A DNA stretch of 57,566 nt. It comes from Herpomyces periplanetae. Its lineage: Eukaryota; Ascomycota; Laboulbeniomycetes; Herpomycetales; Herpomycetaceae. The notes under the pieces were generated by a model that was not told where the DNA came from, made no database searches, and saw only the letters and a list, made by a program, of their open reading frames with translations. A program made the translations under genes and the position numbers. Numbering within the stretch: the first letter of the stretch is position 1; each line of letters begins with the position of its first letter. The stretch is taken from positions 1-57,566 of the forward strand of contig WMKJ01000086.1 of the NCBI GenBank assembly GCA_009733715.1, read 5' to 3'. Below, piece by piece: positions 1 through 11,870 of the stretch.

Positions 1-1696
1 TGGTATTATCATATCGTCATTTTTTGTTGCGACACTTGGGAGTATGAAGATGAAAGAAATGGGAGCAACGGTACGAGCAGCATGCATTAGAGCGTTACCA
101 GATTATCTTAAGGTACTAGAGGGAAGAGTTGAATGGGGGGGGATGAGGGAGGAGGAGATTAAGCGGCAAGGAACACAGGGATTAGGGAAATTTCTGCTGA
201 ATGGACCGGGTAAGGAGGGGATTGGGGAGGAAGTTTTAATGGGGGTGATTGAGGTTATTCGACAACTTGGACGGATTGGGGGGATAATGGAGGAAGTTGA
301 TATAGAGGAGGGCAAGAGAATGTCGTTGGTTGATTTACTACTTTGCACGGCCAAATATGGATGGGACAAGTGTTTTGTAGTGGACATAGTTTTGGATGTT
401 TTAGAAGTATTTTGTGAAAAGATGGGGCTCGGGTCAATTGAAGAGTATGGGAAGTTTTGTGAGGTAGTTTGGAGATGGATTGGAGAAGGTTTGGGGAGGG
501 GACGGATTGACGAATGGAGTGTGTTTTGTATGGAAGTATGGGATCGATTGATCTGGAAGGGAACGAAACCGTTGCCGGCGAATTTTGGAAGTTTAGTATT
601 ACCGGGGATATTGGGCATAGTGTTAAGTGAATGGGAAGTTGGGAAGGGAGAGATGATGAATCGAATGGTGAAAGTTGGAGTATCGAATATTCGGGGTTTT
701 TTGAAGCGAGATGTATGGCAGCTATTGAATTGGAGATGGGAAGAAGGGGGGGGGAAAGAGGGAGTAGAGATAATTTTCATGATAGTAGAGAGATTATTTG
801 GAGGAACGGAGGATAGATTGGAGCAAGGGGAGATTGATGGAGAAGTTTTACAGCAGGTTACAAGGTTGGTGGGAGATATTATGGGGGAAGAAGGGAATGG
901 GATTGGGAGTATGTTGGGAGAGAATGTGTGGAGGATATTGGGAGGAGTAGGGATTAAGATAGCGACTGAGGAGAATGGAGTTAATGTGCAGAATTTGGTG
1001 ATGATTTTATTGAGGTTTATGGGGAAAGATATGGGGAAGATGGTGAAGATGATGGATTTTTTTGAGGGGGTTAGAACGAAGCAAGGTAAAAAGCTGTTGC
1101 ACGAAGTGGTGGAGAAATGGATGGAATATTCGGAAGCATTTACGGGATATGAAGAGATACGGGAAAACATAACTGGGTTGAGTGGGATGTTTGAACTTTA
1201 TGATGAACGGTTAAGACGGGATATTTATGTTAAGGGAGATATGATAGAAGAAGAGGATAGTGGAAGGATAATAACGAGGTCGCAGAGGCGTAAAATGGCG
1301 CCGGTAAGGTATGAGATGATACCAGCTCAAGTGAAGATATTTAAGTTATTGATAGGGGAGATTAATGGAGGGAGTGGAAAAGATGTTGAAGGGATGAAGG
1401 GAGATTGGGAGAGAGATAGGCTTAAGGATATTTTGGAGGAAAAGGAAGTGAATATAGAAGAGGATGAAGATGGGGATGATTGGGAGGATAGTCAAGGGAG
1501 TGGAATGACGGATGAGGAGTTGATGCGAATAGGATTGAAGTATACAGAAGATGATAATCAAGGGTATCTGTGGGAGTTTTTTCAAAGATTTAAAGGTACG
1601 GAACAAATTGAATATGCGAAAGAAGTTTGGAATCAATTGAAGCCGTGGGAGAGGGAACGAGTTGAAGGGTTTATTGGAAGAAGAATGACGGGGTGA
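1..1696 (+). CDS. Importin-9/Kap114-like karyopherin beta, C-terminal part (5' end outside window)
   Basis: The frame is open to the left edge, so the N-terminus lies outside the window; the first in-frame ATG (position 44) is probably internal. The visible ~565 residues are alpha-helical, HEAT-like sequence. Near the C-terminus the segment VKGDMIEEEDSGRIITRSQR is followed by a stretch like IPAQVKIFKLLIGEI and then a run of acidic residues with DDWED. This order (VKGDxI, RxxTRS, IPxxVKxxKLLI, acidic insert with DDWED) is the C-terminal signature of importin-9/Kap114, which imports histones, TBP and ribosomal proteins into the nucleus. The coding strand is extremely G-rich, giving many Gly, Glu, Met and Trp residues. 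The gene is convergent with the Cdc11-like gene; the two stop codons are separated by only 8 bases. Confidence 0.82.
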   Translation, partial: GIIISSFFVATLGSMKMKEMGATVRAACIRALPDYLKVLEGRVEWGGMREEEIKRQGTQGLGKFLLNGPGKEGIGEEVLMGVIEVIRQLGRIGGIMEEVDIEEGKRMSLVDLLLCTAKYGWDKCFVVDIVLDVLEVFCEKMGLGSIEEYGKFCEVVWRWIGEGLGRGRIDEWSVFCMEVWDRLIWKGTKPLPANFGSLVLPGILGIVLSEWEVGKGEMMNRMVKVGVSNIRGFLKRDVWQLLNWRWEEGGGKEGVEIIFMIVERLFGGTEDRLEQGEIDGEVLQQVTRLVGDIMGEEGNGIGSMLGENVWRILGGVGIKIATEENGVNVQNLVMILLRFMGKDMGKMVKMMDFFEGVRTKQGKKLLHEVVEKWMEYSEAFTGYEEIRENITGLSGMFELYDERLRRDIYVKGDMIEEEDSGRIITRSQRRKMAPVRYEMIPAQVKIFKLLIGEINGGSGKDVEGMKGDWERDRLKDILEEKEVNIEEDEDGDDWEDSQGSGMTDEELMRIGLKYTEDDNQGYLWEFFQRFKGTEQIEYAKEVWNQLKPWERERVEGFIGRRMTG

Positions 1697-1704
1697 GGTA
1701 GATA

Positions 1705-4700
1705 CTAGGATGATAGATTGAGGACACCGAGGGATGATAGACGATGGAAAAGGGATGAGTTTAATTGGGATGGCGGAAAAGGGAGACCGTCGAGATAAGT
1801 CAAGTGTGGACAAAATTTCGCGAATAATAATTCATAAACTTGGCGCCTGAGAGGTAGATTTGGAGAGTTCTGGGATGGGGGGAGATGGTGATGGGATGGA
1901 TGGGGAAGATGGTTGCGCAGCATTTGATCCAAGTTAGCGCAGGTTGGGGGTAATTGAGTGAAATAGCTGGACTGAACGATATTTAGAGGGTTGTTGCAAG
2001 GTCGGTGATGGGGTAAATTGTACATCAAAGGGAGGGGATTATTGGGATTGTGCAGGACATCGTTACAGGATAGTTTGCAAGATGAGCATGAACAAGGGGG
2101 AGGAGAGGGAGAAGGGATTGAATGAAGATGGGAATGGCCAAAGGGCAGGGCGGGATAGAATGAGTAGGTTAAAGGGTTAAGACGTAGATCGAGATGTTCG
2201 AGCATGGGAACTTGACGAGGGAGAAGATTGAGTAGTTTTCGCAGGCGAGAAAACCGGTTTCCTGCCAAAAACAGAGATTTTAGAAAAGGAAGATGCAGAG
2301 TTGGGGGGAGTTGGCAGAGACTGTTGAAGTTGAGGTTTAGAAGGCGTAAATTGGGCATAAAGGACGCCAGATTCCACGGGAGATGGGTTAGCGAGCACGA
2401 AACCAGCTCCAGGGTCTGCAAGTTGGGCAGAAGGCTTGCGATTTTTGGAGATGGCGCCAGATGATTGAATGAAAGAATCAAGGACTTTAGCAAGGCTTCA
2501 CGGGCCTTGGGGCGAGGAGGATTTGCAGATGTCGTGGACGGGGAATTCTTGGATTGTTTCTCGGCTCCAATGGCTGCAGGGCGAACCTGGTGCCGCAGAG
2601 ACAACGTCTGCAGTCTGGACGGCAGTCGGAGCGTATTGAGGGACAATTGCAGGCGATTTTCGTCCAGATCCAGATTCTGCAGACGCGGAAACGCTGCAAA
2701 AAATGGTGATAATCGAGTTGCGGCGTTTCCTACAAACCTCAAGTCCCCGACTGTCGGGCTGTGGTTCTCTTCGCAAAACTGGTCTCCCAGGCCTTCGTTC
2801 CAGCTTAAATCCAGCTTTGCCAAACTCGACAATTTCTGGATGCTTGCTACCCGGCAAATCTGATTTTTGGATAGATCCATTTCTTGCAACCGGGTCAGGC
2901 TAAAGCCCTCGAAATCTAGCGCTTGCAACTGATTTCCGCTCAAATCAAGCACCATCAGCCCCGTCATATCCGCTATTCCGGTTATGTTCCCAATTCGATT
3001 GTTTCGCGCTCTAATCTCTCTCAAATGTACCAGTCCGCTCAACCCATCCAAATTGTCGAGCTCATTGCCCGCCAAATTCAAATACTGTAGGTTCTTCAGA
3101 TGATTCCAACTCGTCATGGAATTCAACTTATTCTGCTCCACCTGAAGATTGCGCAAATTCAGCGGGATTCCAATCAATTGACTCAACTTATTGCCCGAAA
3201 CATTCAGCTCCTCCAAATTCTCAAATAACTCCTCCATCAAGTTCATCGAAAATAACCCTTTCCGACTCAAATCCATCTTCTTAACATCTTCCCAAAACAT
3301 CTCTTCCAAAACTACCTCTGAAAGCGCCGACATCAACATCTCATTCCCCCTTTCAAATCGATCAATTCGTTTCACCATCACCCCATCACTTCTTCGCTTC
3401 ATTTCAACCCGTATGGGAAACTCTCGTTCATCCACTTGATTAACCGTAAATTCCTCCAGTTCACTCAATACAAATTCACTCTTTTCCATCGTATCATCAA
3501 CATACTCAACATTACTATCCCCGTTTCTTTCCATTTCACTTTTCAATAATGTCCCACTCGTCCATCCTTTTTCCTCTGATATCCCCTGACTTGAATTATC
3601 ATCTTCACATCCTTCTCTCCATCCAACTTGTGTTTCTTCCTTCTCATCAACACTTAAATCACTAATATTCTCTAATGCTTCAACTTCACTTTGATTTACC
3701 CAATTTTCTCCTCCTTCGTCGTTCTCCTTTATACTCTTTTCCCAAATTCCCTTCTCCCTATTAAATCTCATCCCACCAACTTCTTCCGGTATCAAATGCG
3801 CTACAGCCGATGGTACAAGTCTAGCTACTTTTTCACTTCCTGGCCTTTCCTTTTTCATGCCGTACACCACTCGTTTTGCTTCATCCAAAAAATCTTTCGT
3901 CGTTATCATTTCTCTCTCTTTTAATTCTCTTACACTCTCCTTCATTTCTCGTCCCGTCAAAGTTTTTCTACGCTTGGCCACCGGTCTCTTAAATGGTGAT
4001 GTAACAGGTCGTTTGCCCAATTCATTCATATTTCCTCCTCCCCCTCCTCTCTCCCAGTCAAGCCGTCTTGATATCACCTTTTGTCTTCGTGACACTGCTC
4101 GTTTATTCACTCGTATCCCTCCTTTACCATCTCCTGATACTCCCCTCAATGCCATAGGTCGATATTTACTCGGTTGCTTTGACCCTGGAACAACCAAGCT
4201 TAAACTAGGCGATTCTTCTTCCCTATCAACACCCTCTCCTTGCCCACTATAAAATGATCCATTGCATATTATATTTTGCTTCCAATCCGGTGTTCCCGCC
4301 AATACACTCTCCGGTAAATTTTCTGACATGTTATCAACATCCTGTATCACTGATTCTGTATTTTCCACACAGGAAAAATTATAATCCCCCCCCAATTTGC
4401 TTTCATCCATGGCTGCATAATCAATATTCCCATCCGCTGTTTTATGCTTCGATATGTAGACCGGACTAAACTTCATCATCTCTCCATCCTCCCGGTTACT
4501 ATAATCCCCATCCAGTTCTCTTTTCCATTCCTGCCTACCCTTATCATCTACACCTGCGTTACTCTCCATATCATTCTTCATTCCAATTCCCCTCCCCATT
4601 TCAACATCACCGTAACATCGCCCTTCCTCCCCAACTCCTACCAATCTCTCCCGTGAACCTTTCCATACCGGAGGACTCGATTCAACTTTCACTTCAGGAC

Positions 4701-5154
4701 GACAGAATAACTTTTCCAAACCAATCGGACTAAATAAGTCCTTCTTTGCACCACAACTCATCTCATTTTCAATCAATCGTTTACGCCATATTTGTGATTT
4801 GATCTCTCCCGGCTTGCGTATAACACTTCCTCCATTTTCCTCTTCTTCACCTTCCCCTTCACCCAATTCATCGACTGGCACTGTGTATTTCATTTTCGCC
4901 TCATCATAGTACATCTCTCCGTTAACTGAACTAACTTGATCATCATTTTCCCCTTCCCGTTTACCCTTTCCCCCGTAAACGTTACTCAATATGGCCGAAC
5001 TACCTTCTTTGTAACGATATCGCGGTATACGACTCTCCCCAGACTCTCGTTTTTCTCCTTCGCGATTAACCTCCGAAGCTAGCCAGTCATCCGATAAACC
5101 TTCTAACCACGTACTCATTTCTCCCCCTCTCGACTCTCCGTCTATCTCACCCAT
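1705..5154 (-). CDS. Cdc11/Nud1-like leucine-rich-repeat scaffold of the septation/mitotic-exit network
   Basis: Single exon. The open frame reaches 5250 but opens there with TTG. The first ATG is at 5154 (1149 aa), with a second at 5118 that gives MSTWLEGLSDDWLASE; a W-L-x-x-L-S-x-D/E-W motif is typical of the very N-terminus of fungal Cdc11/Nud1 proteins. About 600 residues of charged, low-complexity sequence precede the leucine-rich repeats (from about residue 620, e.g. LEELNVSGNKLSQL, LQYLNLAGNELDNL, LMVLDLSGNQLQAL), which run almost to the C-terminus. The family (S. pombe Cdc11, S. cerevisiae Nud1, animal centriolin) anchors SIN/MEN signalling at the spindle pole body. Strand composition flips inside the gene: the last third of the protein is rich in Pro, Ser and His, whereas the first part is rich in Glu, Gly and Lys. 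Another LRR protein cannot be excluded. Confidence 0.72.
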   Translation of the reverse strand: MGEIDGESRGGEMSTWLEGLSDDWLASEVNREGEKRESGESRIPRYRYKEGSSAILSNVYGGKGKREGENDDQVSSVNGEMYYDEAKMKYTVPVDELGEGEGEEEENGGSVIRKPGEIKSQIWRKRLIENEMSCGAKKDLFSPIGLEKLFCRPEVKVESSPPVWKGSRERLVGVGEEGRCYGDVEMGRGIGMKNDMESNAGVDDKGRQEWKRELDGDYSNREDGEMMKFSPVYISKHKTADGNIDYAAMDESKLGGDYNFSCVENTESVIQDVDNMSENLPESVLAGTPDWKQNIICNGSFYSGQGEGVDREEESPSLSLVVPGSKQPSKYRPMALRGVSGDGKGGIRVNKRAVSRRQKVISRRLDWERGGGGGNMNELGKRPVTSPFKRPVAKRRKTLTGREMKESVRELKEREMITTKDFLDEAKRVVYGMKKERPGSEKVARLVPSAVAHLIPEEVGGMRFNREKGIWEKSIKENDEGGENWVNQSEVEALENISDLSVDEKEETQVGWREGCEDDNSSQGISEEKGWTSGTLLKSEMERNGDSNVEYVDDTMEKSEFVLSELEEFTVNQVDEREFPIRVEMKRRSDGVMVKRIDRFERGNEMLMSALSEVVLEEMFWEDVKKMDLSRKGLFSMNLMEELFENLEELNVSGNKLSQLIGIPLNLRNLQVEQNKLNSMTSWNHLKNLQYLNLAGNELDNLDGLSGLVHLREIRARNNRIGNITGIADMTGLMVLDLSGNQLQALDFEGFSLTRLQEMDLSKNQICRVASIQKLSSLAKLDLSWNEGLGDQFCEENHSPTVGDLRFVGNAATRLSPFFAAFPRLQNLDLDENRLQLSLNTLRLPSRLQTLSLRHQVRPAAIGAEKQSKNSPSTTSANPPRPKAREALLKSLILSFNHLAPSPKIASLLPNLQTLELVSCSLTHLPWNLASFMPNLRLLNLNFNSLCQLPPTLHLPFLKSLFLAGNRFSRLRKLLNLLPRQVPMLEHLDLRLNPLTYSFYPALPFGHSHLHSIPSPSPPPCSCSSCKLSCNDVLHNPNNPLPLMYNLPHHRPCNNPLNIVQSSYFTQLPPTCANLDQMLRNHLPHPSHHHLPPSQNSPNLPLRRQVYELLFAKFCPHLTYLDGLPFPPSQLNSSLFHRLSSLGVLNLSS

Positions 5155-6659
5155 GCAATTAATTTGATCTATTGCTACTAGTGGTACTTCAAGATAATTC
5201 TCAATCTTAAAATATAAATCATCTATGCAATAAACCCCACGCCTGCCCAATTAAACCTTTTTAAAACAAAAAAATTATATATATATATATATATATCTAA
5301 AAATGCATGAATAGTTCATTCAATCCGTGTAAAAAACCTTGGGATAAAATCGTTAACCAAATAATCATGAAGTCTACCATGCTAGAATATGTCAGGAAAC
5401 AAAAATAAAGAAATTCTTCCCATATCTCCATGATCCATGTACCAAACACTACTTAACCTCCTGTAATTTTCCCCGGTGTTTTCCCGCTAAGCTAATCCAA
5501 ATACACGTGTGTAAACAAACCACTTGTTCCCTAGTAATTTTACCGCTTATTTCCCAGTAAACGTGTACACAAAGGACTCATAAGCCAAACAATCTCACCA
5601 CATCTCCTGTCCTTGAATTTACCAATGTCTGCCTAACTAAATTCCTTCCCTGTAAATACTTCCCCCGTGGCTCATTTATACATCACCATCAATCCTACTC
5701 CCCATCCATCTCCTACAAAATCTTTCAAAATTCGCCCCCGTCCTCCATACAACCCCTTGTCACGTGCAATTGCCCCGGCAACATTCCTCCAAAGATCCCT
5801 TTCCACCAATCAAATTTCATCATTCTACCCTTCCCCTTTCCTAGTTAGTCTTTGCTAGCTTATGCTATCTCGTCCAACGAGTTGTGTGAGTGTTGGTGTA
5901 AGGTCGAGATCATCTGTGAGAAACGTACGCGAGATTTGAAAACAATCAGCAAAATTACTCTTAACTATCAAATCGTATAAATCTTACTTCTCCATTTTCG
6001 GTTAAAAATCTTGAAGTATTTCCTACCATCACTATTCATCCCCTCTCGTCATCTCGTCTCGTCAACCATTACCCAATCCGGTAATCATCGTGTATGTCAC
6101 GTGACTTGCCATTTTAGTACTTTTAAACCACCTCGGATTGAAGAAAGCGGTGAAATTGATGAAATCTTGTGATGTTTTTTATCCTTCAAATTTCCCATTC
6201 CTGTTAACCGAGGTAAATTTCGTCAATAATCAATTGAATTCGTGTAATTGTAATTGGCTTTGTGTAAAATTAAACTAAATATTACCCTTGACGTTTATCA
6301 TTACTTCTTAACCCCTCATGGTTATTGTTAACTACTCATCTTTCATCGTCATTTTTTCCCGTCAAATCGTCCACTTAATATCTACTCCAAATTTTCATTG
6401 TTCTGTACGCATAGTTAAATTTTCGTCATTTTAATAATTTCCTGAATGTCCGTTATTTCATCCTATTATATATATATTTACTCTATACCAATCTTTTTCA
6501 AGTTTGTTTTACTCCAACTACCTTATTCAATACGCATACTTATACTCTCCAAATGTGTACACGGCTTGCGTGAAAATTATTCCCCTTTCACCCTCCAAAA
6601 AACTAGCTTTCAATCATCCCTAGAATATCATAAAAACCATACGTATACAAACACACACA
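5155..6659. other. Divergent intergenic region between Cdc11-like and SulP genes
   Basis: About 1.5 kb between two divergently transcribed genes, so it should hold both promoters. It is AT- and C-rich on the + strand and contains a TA dinucleotide run at 5276-5296 and another TA-rich tract at 6464-6482. Only short ORFs without recognisable similarity occur here. Confidence 0.6.
5276..5296. repeat. (TA)n microsatellite
   Basis: A 21-base uninterrupted TA run lies about 120 bases upstream of the Cdc11-like ATG. It may serve as a promoter AT tract or simply be a microsatellite. Confidence 0.85.
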
Positions 6660-9600
6660 ATGCCCAGTGATCCCCGTTTAGCCTTTCCCATATCAACATC
6701 TTCAATTTCCCAATCTTCCACTACTCTTTCACCTACTTCATCTTCCTCCAAGCAAAAATTATCCATCACAAATTCCGCTTATCATAAACGAACAGGTGAG
6801 CTTTAAAATCTCTCCGTCATATACTATTAAATTACTGCACACTCATCCTGTTTATAATAGTACATTATACTATATTATACCATAATATTGCCTAACTGAC
6901 TCGAACTTCTCCTTGTACAGAACATACTCAATACTCCACCGTAACCGACCAAACACAAAAGTTAGCATCGCTGGAAATTTCACCTGCAAACTCCCCGCTT
7001 AACGCCTCTCCCTCCTACAATATTAATTCACTCAACCTTTCCGGCTACTCGACTTCTAATACATTTCCCACATCATCACAAATTAGCTCAGGTTCCCGCG
7101 TTTATACAAACAGCGGTGTGATTAATGAACATGATGACTCGACATACGAATGTCACACCGGGCCTCCCGACACCGATTGTATTCCATTGCTCTCTAATGA
7201 TAATCAAATGGGTACATCCAAACTTCACTTTCCCTCTACCACTTCATCTTTAAACTTGAAAACTCCCCCAATTAACCTTAATCCCTTTCCTATCTACACA
7301 GAACTTCCTCTGAATATCCCATTCAACCAGATACACTCATGCTATACCACCCCATTTCAAAAATTTAAGCGGTGCACTCACCATATAATAAACATCCTAC
7401 CCGCCGTAATACTCGGTTGGCTAATGAACGTACTCGATGCCATTTCCTACGGCATGCTACTATTTCCCTTGAGCAGCCCAATTTTCGCAGATACTTCCTC
7501 AGACGGAATTTCCATGTTTTACGTTAGCTGTCTCGCTTCTCAATTCGTATTTTCAGCCGGAGCGTCCGCTTTCTCAGGTGGTATAGGTTCGGAAATGGTA
7601 CATAAATCTCCTCTCCCGTACACAAACATTCACTTCACCATAATAATTTCAATGATACACACACTAACTAAGCATAGATTGAAGGCGTCCCGTTCTTTCA
7701 TAGTATCGCTTATACAATTATTAACGATATGCGAGAAAATGCTTCATCCAGAGCCATTATAGCCACTGTAGTCATGGCTTTAGCCATTAGTTCAATTTTC
7801 ACTGGACTTACTTTTATCGGACTTGGATCGCTCAAGTTAGGCTCAATTGTCGCCTTTTTCCCACGTAGCATACTCACAGGATGTATCGGAGGCGTTGGAA
7901 TTTTCCTCCTGTTAACCGGTGTACTGGTTTCATCCGGCCTGGATAAATCACACCATGACATGATGACACTCTTGGTACAATTGTTTGAACCATCTACACT
8001 ACCTCTATGGACCATTCCTATTGGTTTGGCCGTCTTGTTGAAAAGTATTAAGTGTCGATTGAGTCACCAAGGTATTATACCTTTGTTTTTCGTTTTAGTT
8101 ACGTTGGTATTTTATACGGTTAGCTTCATCCATCCAGCGTTGAATATACCCTTGTTAAGGCGAAAAGGTTGGATCTTTGTTAAGCCTACTAACGCTGTAC
8201 CGTTCTGGCATTTTTATACATATTTTGGTAGGTTCCATGATAATTTAATCAGGCGGGAAATGTTTCACGTTCTAACCAGCTCGTTCCACTTTATACTGCC
8301 ATAGATTTTGGACTTACCGATTGGAGGGCAATTGCAAAATCATTTCCGTCCATACTGGCCCTATCTTTTTTTTCTGTGTTGCATGTACCGATTAACGTTC
8401 CAGCACTAGCTTTTGCTACCGGTAATGATAATATCAATGTTAACCGTGAATTAATAGCCCATGGTATCTCGAATATGGCATCTGGACTTTTAGGAAGCGT
8501 ACAGGTACGTTTCAAATTAAACGTATAACGTGAACATTCCGTACAAGTAACAAAGCAAACTGATTTGAGGGGTGAATACGGTAAACTATGAACATGTAGA
8601 ATTACTTAGTATACTCGAACAGCGCTATCTTTATACGAACGGGAGGTGATTCGCGCTTTGCAGGCGTTTGTCTTGCGCTGGCCACTGGTATTACGTGGAT
8701 TGCAGGGTCCGGGCTAATTGGATATATTCCGATTATGATCGTCGGAGCACTTGTGTTTTTAGTAGGAATCGAATTAGTAGAAGAAGCCATTTGGGAGAGC
8801 TGGCAAAGAATGAATCATTGGGAATATACCATGGTAAGTTAAGCGCACGCATGGGGTAATGTTTGGAATATGGTAAAGATTACGTGCAAAATAAAGGCTA
8901 ATTAGGGAATTGTGTGAGATTGAATAGATTGTCGTAGTGTCATTAATTATGGGGTTCTATGATTTTGTTGCCGGTTTAGTAGTAGGGCTAATCCTGGCGT
9001 GTATGAACTTTGTTGGACAGAATTTCCGAATATCTGCGATAAGAGCTACGTATACGGGGGCCATAGCGGAATCTTGGGTACGACGGCATGCGTATCATCG
9101 CCAGTATTTGCGGGAACGAGGCGAACAAATAATGCTTGTAAAATTGAGAGGATACTTGTTTTTTGGGAGTATTGTATCAGTGGAAAATCAAGTTACAGCG
9201 TATGCCAAAGATTCAGAAACCTTTGGTAAACACAAGGAAACATACTTGATATTTGACTTTGAGAATGTCGTAGGGATTGATTTTTCAGCTGCTGAAGCCT
9301 TTACACGAATGAGACGGATACTAGCACCGCGTAATGTCCGAATGGTATATTCAGGTTTGGCAGAACACAGTGACATAGAAGACAGCTTGAGAATGGCTCA
9401 GTATGGGCCATGGTTGTCAAGAAATTTTCGAAGTGGAGATAATGAAGGGTTTAAGGTTTACCGAACGTTGAGCGAAGCTCTGGAAACGTGTGAAAACGAA
9501 ATTTTAACGGCACAAGTTAACAAGAAGTATTCAAATACCGGTACAAGTGGCTATGAACGGTACAGCGAAGGATGCCATGAGACAGAGGTTGACAGGATAA

Positions 9601-10163
9601 TAGAAGGGGTTAAAAAGGGAGAACAAGGAGGGGAGGGGGAGGGATATAGGGATGACGCTGACAATGACGATGATGATGATACTTTACCCATGGACCGTTT
9701 GATGTGGGTAAAGGATAGCCGTAGTAAGGGAGAGAGGAATGTAGTTAATCTACTAGCTTACACGTTTAAAGATGTGAGCCAGAAGAATCGGGAGTTTTGG
9801 GGCAGAGTAGCGGGATATTTTGAGCGTAAGGAGTTAGAAGCTGGCGTTTTACTGTACCAACGGGGAGATGCAGCGTTAGACGGGTTTTACGTTGTAGAAA
9901 GTGGAATGTTAAGGGTGGAATATGATTTAGACCAAGGCTTGGTTTGGGAGAGAATTGTTGCGGGAACGACATGCGGTGAATTACCGTTTTTTGCCGAAGA
10001 AAAGCGAACGGGCAGCGTATGGGCAGAAACCAAGTGTGTTACATGGGTTTTAACGTATGATTCATGGCATTTAATTAAACGAAATGAGCCTGAAATAGCT
10101 GAAGAATTGGTGCGATGCGCCATGCGTTTGACTATGGAGAGAATGAATTCTATTACACGGTAA
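6660..10163 (+). CDS. SulP-family transporter with STAS and cyclic-nucleotide-binding domains (Vsb1/YGR125W-like)
   Basis: Predicted exons: 6660-6795, 6921-7597, 7678-8227, 8305-8504, 8600-8833, 8928-10163; all phases agree, giving 1010 aa (S. cerevisiae YGR125W/Vsb1 has a similar length). Introns are 77-125 nt, with an ACTAAC branch site before the 7677 acceptor. Order: disordered Ser/Thr-rich N-terminus (about 1-220); SulP/SLC26 membrane domain with segments such as FSGGIGSEM, IEGVPFFH and FPRSILTGCIGGVG; a STAS domain (from about EQIMLVKLRGYLFFGSI through FDFENVVGIDFSA); a low-complexity acidic linker with a D/N run; and a C-terminal cNMP-binding fold (LYQRGDAALDGFYVVESGML, GELPFFAEEKRTGSVWAET). 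Fungal homologues lie in the vacuolar membrane and are linked to storage of basic amino acids. The ATG at 6660 is the only one that fits the spliced frame. The terminal TAA overlaps a perfect donor sequence. Confidence 0.85.
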
Positions 10164-10658
10164 GTGGTTAATTGGGTGTTTGGTGGAACAACGCGAAGCA
10201 TGATAGTGTGTTGGTAAGGGATGAGTGGAGTGATTAAGGGAAGTATGAATTTGGACGGATGAAAGGCTAATTCTTTCTCGCAAGGGAGAGGGAAAAAATG
10301 ATTTCCCATGCACAGGATGGAGTTTGTGAAATTTACAGACACGTACTCGTAAGGGCAAACTGACCAATGTAATCTGGGGGGAATCAGCGACACTGACGCG
10401 CAAGAGGAAGCGGTCAGATTGACAAAAGTGGGATCTAGCGGATGAGTTAGCAAATACATGTAGAATAAGAGCGTGGTATGATAGGTTACGCCCATGATAC
10501 TGTACGTTGTGGGAAGCACGGTAGATGTGACGAGGAGGAGATGAGTATCGATAGGAGAGAAAGACGTGAGGTTGGATTATGCAACATTACACACGAGAGG
10601 TGATGGATATAAGGATTAGCGTAACGATGACGGGGCGAGGAAGGGAGAAGACTGGGAC

Positions 10659-10693
10659 TGGATTGGACTGGATTGAATTGGATTGGATTGGAC
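10659..10693. repeat. TGGAY pentanucleotide repeat, 7 copies
   Basis: Seven consecutive pentamers TGGAT/TGGAC, one degenerate as TGAAT, lie in a G-rich block 3' of the SulP gene. Confidence 0.85.
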
Positions 10694-11870
10694 TGAAGCG
10701 TTGCGTTACAAGGCAGGGAATAAAGGGTAAAGGGTGTCAGAGTGGAGGGGGAGGGGAAAAATGCGGATACGGGGAGGGGATAGCCATGAGGATGGCAAAG
10801 GTAGAGACAGAGGCGTAGAGAGCGTATGAATTAGATTAAATTAAGCTTAGATGATCGGAAAATGTGCAGAAAAGAACGGTTATGAGACGGGCGTTTGACC
10901 TGCAGCAGGTTTATCGGGTGCAATTTAATTAAACGAGGGGTGGCATTACAAGTTGAAGCTAGGGAATGAAGTGTGGATAAGAGAACTGGTAAATCATGAG
11001 GGCTGAAGGGACAAGTAGATAGGTATTACATGTTTCAGAGGCGGTATGAATGAGTGCGACAATGATGAAGACTTGAGTAATTGTTATGGATACAAGAGGG
11101 GGAGGGGGAAGAAGGGAGGGGGGATAGGAGGAGTGTAGAAGAAGAAGAAGAATAAGAAGAAGAGGAAGAATGTGAGGTAAAAGGTGAAGGTGTAATAGAA
11201 TAGTAGAGGGAATGGGGAATTTGGCCGTTACGGAGGAGGGGGGGGGGGAAAAAGATGATATTAATGTAGCAAAATATGGAGGAAAACATAAACGTGATGA
11301 GGGGAAGGAATGGACGAGTGAGAGTTTAGTGAAAGGGTAAAGAGAAGGGGAGGAAAGGAAACGATGTGAAATTAGATGATAAAACGGATCGTATATGAAG
11401 GTCAAAGTGACAAGAAAAGTGAAACAGAGGGCAAAGATAAAAGTAAGCAAGTCGACAGGCGGTGCACCGGAATAGTACAGACATGAACAAACGGGCAAAC
11501 AAACATGAAGAAGAACGTGTAGTAGTAAAACCAAGGAAGTATAAAATCCAGTTTAAGTGTATAGGGGAGAAAGCGGTTTGGTAGACGAGAGAAAAAATCG
11601 GTAAAATGGACGTTCCCAGGCAAAAACGACTCAAACCCCCGATTAGGCATATAAACCAAAATTACCGATTCGGCTCGGCCATCCATCCCGTACTCTAAAC
11701 CGCCGGCAACCAAACTTCCAAAATCATAGCACCGCACCGCCTGGGCTTGAGACCGAACGCAGAGTTTCCTAATTAGGAAATGTTTGATAATCGGGATACC
11801 GGTTAGATAGGGCGGGCGGGGTAGAAGTTGGCGGAGAGCCAAGGATGGGGATGAGAAAGGGAAAGTCGGG

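Noticed and set aside
103-1170. 355-aa ORF antisense to the importin gene
   Set aside because: It is Ser/Pro/Thr-rich sequence forced by the G-rich sense strand; the sense frame has importin-9 motifs.
10959-11842. Minus-strand ORFs (191 aa and 146 aa) in the gene-free region
   Set aside because: They are Leu/Ser/Pro/Phe-rich translations of pyrimidine-biased DNA with no motif, and they overlap in different frames.
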